A stretch of 64,000 nucleotides of DNA, from contig NZ_JAXCLW010000012.1 of the NCBI RefSeq assembly GCF_034044715.1, positions 1 through 64,000 of the forward strand, given 5' to 3'. Both the position numbers and the translations under genes were made by a program. Positions 60,633 through 64,000 of the stretch are shown one piece after another (within the stretch, counting starts at the first letter, position 1; each line of letters opens with the position of its first letter). Source of the stretch: Dongia_B soli. GTDB taxonomy: Bacteria > Pseudomonadota > Alphaproteobacteria > Dongiales > Dongiaceae. Under the pieces are notes generated by a model, which saw only the letters and a list, made by a program, of their open reading frames with translations, did no database searches and had not been told where the DNA came from.

Positions 60633-61518
60633 TCATCCGGCACCCGCTTATCCTGCCCCCCAAACCAGCGGCTGGATCGATGTGCCCGGTGGGCGCGTCT
60701 GGTATCGCAGCAATGGCGATTCGCATCCGGGGCGGGCGCCGCTTCTGGTGCTTCATGGCGGGCCGGGGATGCAGCATGACTATCTGCTGCCCTTGACCGC
60801 TTTGGCCGATACGCGGCGGGTCATCTTCTATGATCAGCTCGATTGCGGCCGTTCCGACCGCACCAAGGATCCGCGTAACTGGACAGTGGAACGCTATCTC
60901 TCGGAAATCGACGCCATCCGTGAGGATATCGGCCTGACGGAGTTGCATCTCTACGGCAATTCCTGGGGCGGCAGCCTGGCGGCGGAATATGCCGCGCAGC
61001 GCCCCGCCGGCTTGAAAAGCGTCACCCTCGCCGGGCCGCTGATCAATACCGATCGCTGGATTGCCGACAATGCCGCCTATTGCCGTGCGCTACCGGAACC
61101 GCATGCCTCGCTCCTGCTGGGTGAGGCCGCACTCGATGATCCCGCTTATCAGGCGGCGGTCGATTTCTTCTACCGCCGCCATCTCTGCCGCCTCGATCCC
61201 TGGCCGGAGATCGTCACCACGACGATGAATAACGGCAATATGAATGTCTATCAGACCATGTGGGGCCCGGCGGAATTCACCTCGACCGGCAGCCTGCGGC
61301 AGTTCGACGTGACGCCGCGCCTGCCCGATATCGCCGCGCCCACCTTGTTCATCTGCGGCGAATATGACGAGGCGACCCCCGCCGCCTGCCGCGATTTCGC
61401 CAAGCTGGTGCCGGGTGCCCAGGTCGCTGTAATCGCCGATGCCTCCCACCTCGCTCCGGTCGAACAGCCGGAAGCCTATCTGGCCCGATTGCGGGCTTTT
61501 CTCGATCCGCTGGGGTAA
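60622..61518 (+). CDS. Alpha/beta hydrolase, proline-iminopeptidase/amidase-like
   Basis: 298 residues; its ATG lies inside the last codons of the regulator gene (11-base overlap) and has a GAGGCGAGC site. HGGPGM (45-50) forms the oxyanion loop, GNSWGGS (112-118, Ser114) is the nucleophile elbow, and the Asp and His are in CGEYDEATP and ADASHLAPVEQP. The group contains proline iminopeptidases and L-amino acid amidases. Coupling to the BetI-like regulator suggests that it acts on the compound whose amine is processed by the divergent aminotransferase. Cytoplasmic. Confidence 0.9.
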   Translation: MTTDHPAPAYPAPQTSGWIDVPGGRVWYRSNGDSHPGRAPLLVLHGGPGMQHDYLLPLTALADTRRVIFYDQLDCGRSDRTKDPRNWTVERYLSEIDAIREDIGLTELHLYGNSWGGSLAAEYAAQRPAGLKSVTLAGPLINTDRWIADNAAYCRALPEPHASLLLGEAALDDPAYQAAVDFFYRRHLCRLDPWPEIVTTTMNNGNMNVYQTMWGPAEFTSTGSLRQFDVTPRLPDIAAPTLFICGEYDEATPAACRDFAKLVPGAQVAVIADASHLAPVEQPEAYLARLRAFLDPLG

Positions 61519-61529
61519 GGCTGCCTGCT

Positions 61530-61555
61530 GCCTCCCCGCTAGGAGGCCGGGTTTT
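61530..61555 (+). terminator. Terminator after the hydrolase gene
   Basis: GCCTCC (61530-61535) pairs with GGAGGC (61542-61547) and is followed by CGGG and TTTT. Weak but plausible. Confidence 0.6.
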
Positions 61556-61653
61556 AGAGGGCCCAGTCCAGTGCCGGATGCAAGCCTGCCCCCGGAGAAC
61601 CGCGGGCCCGCCCCCTAGACGGCGGGGATGGGATTCGCTATAGAAAGAGCCAG

Positions 61654-61707
61654 TTCGTGGTGATTTGGCCGGCCGGCTTGCAGCCACGTTAAAAAAATCG
61701 CTAAAGG
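61654..61707 (+). promoter_or_regulatory. SAM-II riboswitch upstream of metA
   Basis: The conserved parts of SAM-II (metA motif) are present: CGTGG (61656-61660) pairing with CCACG (61684-61688), TGATTTG, the loop GCTTGCAGCCAC (61677-61688), and the downstream TCGCTAAAGG (61699-61708) that forms the pseudoknot. It binds S-adenosylmethionine and hides the ribosome-binding site of the following gene, which starts at 61756. The family is well established in Alphaproteobacteria. Confidence 0.9.
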
Positions 61708-61755
61708 GCCGCGTGCGGACCAGAGGCGATATATTTTTCGTTTTTGGTGACCGTT

Positions 61756-62694
61756 ATGCCGATCAAGATTCCTGACAAGCTCCCTGCATTCAACGCCCTG
61801 GTGAACGAGGGCGTGCGCGTCATGACCGAGGCGGTGGCGATCCGCCAGGACATCCGCCCGCTGCAGATCGGGCTCCTCAATCTGATGCCGAACAAGATCA
61901 AGACCGAGCTGCAGATGGCGCGCCTGCTCGGTGCGACGCCGCTCCAGGTCGAGCTGTCGCTGATCCGCATCGGCAATCACAAATCGAAGAATACGGCGGA
62001 AGATCACCTGCTCACCTTCTACCAGTCCTGGGAGACGGCGCGGCACCGCAAGTTCGACGGATTCATCATCACTGGCGCCCCGGTCGAGACGATCCCCTAT
62101 GAGGACGTCACCTATTGGCGCGAATTGCAGGATATCTTCGATTGGACACGCACCCATGTGCATTCGACGGTGAATGTCTGCTGGGGGGCGATGGCCGCGC
62201 TCTATCATTTCCACGGCCTGCCGAAACATCAGCTCAGCGAGAAGGCCTTCGGCATCTTCCGCCAGAAGGTCGTGAAGCCGTCCTCGGCCTATCTCAACGG
62301 CTTCTCCGACGATTTCGCCGTGCCGGTCTCGCGCTGGGCCAAGATCGCGGTGGAGGATGTCGCCGGCTGTTGCGACCTCAACCTGCTGACCTATTGCGAG
62401 GAGCAGGGTGCCTCGATCATCGAGGATGCCAAGGACCGGCGCCTCTATATCCTCGATCATCTTGAATACGATTCGACCTCGCTGTCGGACGAATATTTCC
62501 GCGATCTCAAGGCCAATGTGCCGATCAAGCTGCCGCTCAACTATTTCCCGAATGACGATGCGTCTCAGCCGCCGCGCAATCTCTGGCGGTCGCATGCGCA
62601 TCTCCTGATCGCCAACTGGATCAACGAGATCTACCAGACGACACCTTTCGATATCGCTGAAATCGGCCAGGCGGCGCTTAAGCAGACGGCCTGA
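61756..62694 (+). CDS. metA: Homoserine O-acetyltransferase (MetA family)
   Basis: 312 residues from ATG 61756. Catalytic Cys142 (in VNVCWGAM), His235 and Glu237 (in YILDHLEYD) are intact. At the position that sets acyl specificity, GAPVE carries Glu111, whereas E. coli succinyltransferase has Gly (GAPLG). Glu111 is known to favour acetyl-CoA, so acetylation of homoserine is predicted, despite the gene's usual annotation as succinyltransferase. First step of methionine synthesis, cytoplasmic, controlled by the SAM-II riboswitch upstream. Confidence 0.95.
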   Translation: MPIKIPDKLPAFNALVNEGVRVMTEAVAIRQDIRPLQIGLLNLMPNKIKTELQMARLLGATPLQVELSLIRIGNHKSKNTAEDHLLTFYQSWETARHRKFDGFIITGAPVETIPYEDVTYWRELQDIFDWTRTHVHSTVNVCWGAMAALYHFHGLPKHQLSEKAFGIFRQKVVKPSSAYLNGFSDDFAVPVSRWAKIAVEDVAGCCDLNLLTYCEEQGASIIEDAKDRRLYILDHLEYDSTSLSDEYFRDLKANVPIKLPLNYFPNDDASQPPRNLWRSHAHLLIANWINEIYQTTPFDIAEIGQAALKQTA

Positions 62695-63107
62695 AGGCCG
62701 GCCTGTCGACGACGCTCATTGCACGACCTTGGCGGCAACAAGGTTGCCCGCCTCACGTGACGGCGTAGCGGCCTCTGCCGTGGACCCTCGCATCAAGTCC
62801 GTGGGTGACAGCAAGTGTGCATGATCCGTGTGCAATGACCGGAAGCACAACCATTCCCCTTGGCACAATGCCGACATCCGGCCAGGTTGTCACACTCGGG
62901 CTTGACCCGAGGGCCCATCGTTGCAACTGAAGAACGCTACTTTGCGGCGGCTGGCCGAGGAGCTGGCGTGCATTCGTGATGGCCAGGGCTTCGCAAGGCT
63001 GCTTTTGAAGCAAGCCAATCCACGGCCTGTATGGTAGATTTACCGAAGCTCCGGCTTCGGCCTGATCGCCGTCACTCTTAAGGCATTCCAAACCTAAGGA
63101 GTTCGAC
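62695..63107. other. 413-base intergenic region with a second REP pair
   Basis: Holds the REP pair (62781-62917). No convincing coding frame. A ribosome-binding site CTAAGGAG lies just before the VOC gene at its right edge. Confidence 0.5.
62781..62917. repeat. Inverted pair of REP-like palindromes (copy 2)
   Basis: Element A (62781-62810, reverse orientation, ends GTGGGTGACA) and element B (62888-62917, forward, core CTCGGGCTTGACCCGAG) carry the same ~30-base consensus as the pair at 57.7 kb. The order is reversed (here reverse then forward) and the spacing is about 77 bases. Element B contains a perfect 6-base palindrome around CTTGA. Confidence 0.75.
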
Positions 63108-63794
63108 ATGAGCAGTACATCGCTGCGCGAAGAAACTGCAAACGGGACCAGAGCGCGAACGCTCGACACAAAACTCGAAGTCGTTGTCATCCCGGTTTCT
63201 GACGTTGACCGCGCGAAGGCGTTCTATGCGAGCCTCGGTTGGAGGCTCGATGCCGATTTCGCCGGCGGCGACAGTTTCCGTGTGATCCAGTTCACGCCGC
63301 CTGGCTCCGGCGGCTCGGTCATCTTCGGCAAAAATGTCACCGCGGCGGCACCGGGCTCGGCCCAGGGCCTGTATCTGATCGTCTCCGATATAGCGGCCGC
63401 CCGTGACGACCTGCTTGGCCGCGGCGTCGCAATCAGCGAGGTGTTCCATGACGGCGGCGACGTGCATGACGGCGCGGACGAGCCTTATCTATTTGGCCGG
63501 CTTCGGGTCGGCGGTCCGAATCCCGAGCGTCGCAGCTATCGCTCATTCGCCTCGTTCCGCGATCCCGATGGCAATGGCTGGCTGCTTCAGGAGGTCACCG
63601 CGCGATTGCCCGGACGCATCGAGGGGGATGACACGATATTCACGTCGCCGGCCGAGCTTGCCGCCGCGCTCCGACGGGCCGCCGCCGCTCATGGCGAGCA
63701 TGAGAAGCGGACCGGCCAGCATGATGCGAATTGGGCGGACTGGTACGCGGAATACGTTGTGCAGGAACAGGCCGGCAAGCCGCTGCCCTCATGA
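63108..63794 (+). CDS. VOC-family (glyoxalase/bleomycin-resistance fold) protein
   Basis: 228 residues; CTAAGGAGTTCGAC precedes the ATG. The N-terminal ~130 residues form the beta-alpha-beta-beta-beta metal-binding fold (KLEVVVIPVSDVDRAKAFYASLGWRLD, and FRDPDGNGWLLQEVTA). The C-terminal ~90 residues after the VOC core are helical and polar, ending in NWADWYAEYVVQEQAG. Known members are dioxygenases, glyoxalases and fosfomycin or antibiotic-binding proteins. Function here unknown. Confidence 0.88.
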   Translation: MSSTSLREETANGTRARTLDTKLEVVVIPVSDVDRAKAFYASLGWRLDADFAGGDSFRVIQFTPPGSGGSVIFGKNVTAAAPGSAQGLYLIVSDIAAARDDLLGRGVAISEVFHDGGDVHDGADEPYLFGRLRVGGPNPERRSYRSFASFRDPDGNGWLLQEVTARLPGRIEGDDTIFTSPAELAAALRRAAAAHGEHEKRTGQHDANWADWYAEYVVQEQAGKPLPS

Positions 63795-63912
63795 GGAGCG
63801 GCACCGACCGTAAACCCGGTGCGACCAGCTTTGGTCGGACAATTTCAGCTTACCGCCGTGATGGAGGGCGCCGTCGCGATCCTCGGCGCGGCATTCATCG
63901 AGGACCCACGAC

Positions 63913-64000
63913 ATGACTCAATCCTTCGACGCCATCGTCATCGGGGCTGGACAGGCGGGACCATCCCTGGCCGGCCGGCTGACCACCGCCGGCATGAAGG
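63913..64000 (+). CDS. FAD-dependent oxidoreductase, N-terminal fragment
   Basis: Starts with GAGGACCCACGAC and an ATG at 63913, reads MTQSFDAIVIGAGQAGPSLAGR and runs off the window. GAGQAGPSLAGRL is the GxGxxG dinucleotide-binding fold of pyridine nucleotide-disulfide oxidoreductases (mercuric reductase- or lipoamide dehydrogenase-like). Truncated by the window end. Confidence 0.8.
   Translation, partial: MTQSFDAIVIGAGQAGPSLAGRLTTAGMK

Noticed and set aside
1..64000. CRISPR array, tRNA, rRNA, prophage or insertion sequence
   Set aside because: No spaced direct repeats, no tRNA cloverleaf and no transposase or integrase motif found; only the REP-like pairs repeat.

Overview
This window looks like a GC-rich chromosomal segment of an alphaproteobacterium, most likely in or near the Rhodospirillales. 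The evidence is a SAM-II type riboswitch in front of metA, a PAS_5-type protein, an XrtA-type exopolysaccharide module, a predominantly Rhodospirillales-like gene repertoire, and palindromic intergenic elements. The genus is not determined. I saw no tRNA, rRNA, CRISPR array, prophage or insertion sequence.

Region 1 (1-19.9 kb) is a surface polysaccharide locus. It holds the C-terminal end of an RTX calcium-binding protein, two P-loop kinase-like proteins, a frameshifted SAM methyltransferase, a Wzx-type flippase and a Tat-exported beta-propeller protein. A co-directional run follows: a small exported tail-anchored protein, a chain-length co-polymerase, a CpsD-like ATPase, an ExeA-like AAA ATPase, a WecA/MraY-type initiating transferase, an O-antigen-ligase/polymerase, a GT4 glycosyltransferase, GlmS and UDP-glucose dehydrogenase. 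Together these cover precursor supply (GlcN-6-P, UDP-GlcA), lipid-linked initiation, elongation, flipping, polymerisation and length control.

Region 2 (19.9-35 kb) is mixed physiology. It holds a marR-emrA-emrB efflux operon with a palindromic operator and a PAS protein. A stress-like cluster follows on the minus strand: a Tat-exported DUF1264/OBAP-family protein, an SDR, a formaldehyde-dehydrogenase-like ADH, an isochorismatase-type hydrolase and hemerythrin. After that come a membrane PQQ glucose dehydrogenase, a CigR-like protein, a GhrA-like reductase, a GntR regulator, a glycine-zipper lipoprotein and inorganic pyrophosphatase.

Region 3 (36-47.4 kb) carries a four-gene operon (SDR, acyl-CoA dehydrogenase, APH-type kinase, DUF6285) resembling a 4-hydroxyacyl-CoA (levulinate-type) degradation pathway. 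It also has a bile-acid-symporter-family carrier divergent from a LysR regulator, a PQQ alcohol dehydrogenase with the Asp-Tyr-Asp lanthanide signature plus its cytochrome c, an acyltransferase-3/SGNH O-acetyltransferase and an SNase-like membrane protein.

Region 4 (47.4-64 kb) is a patchwork with gene decay. It holds a TetR C-terminal remnant behind an intact operator, an EamA exporter, a LysR/SDR divergent pair, a class C beta-lactamase, an orphan peptide-binding protein, a PotE antiporter, a solute-binding-protein remnant and a repeat protein with 11-residue periodicity. A class III aminotransferase is divergent from a BetI-like regulator fused to a second HTH, with an alpha/beta hydrolase downstream. 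The window ends with SAM-II-controlled metA (Glu111, predicted acetyltransferase), a VOC protein and the start of a flavoprotein. Two pairs of inverted REP-like palindromes lie at 57.7 and 62.8 kb.
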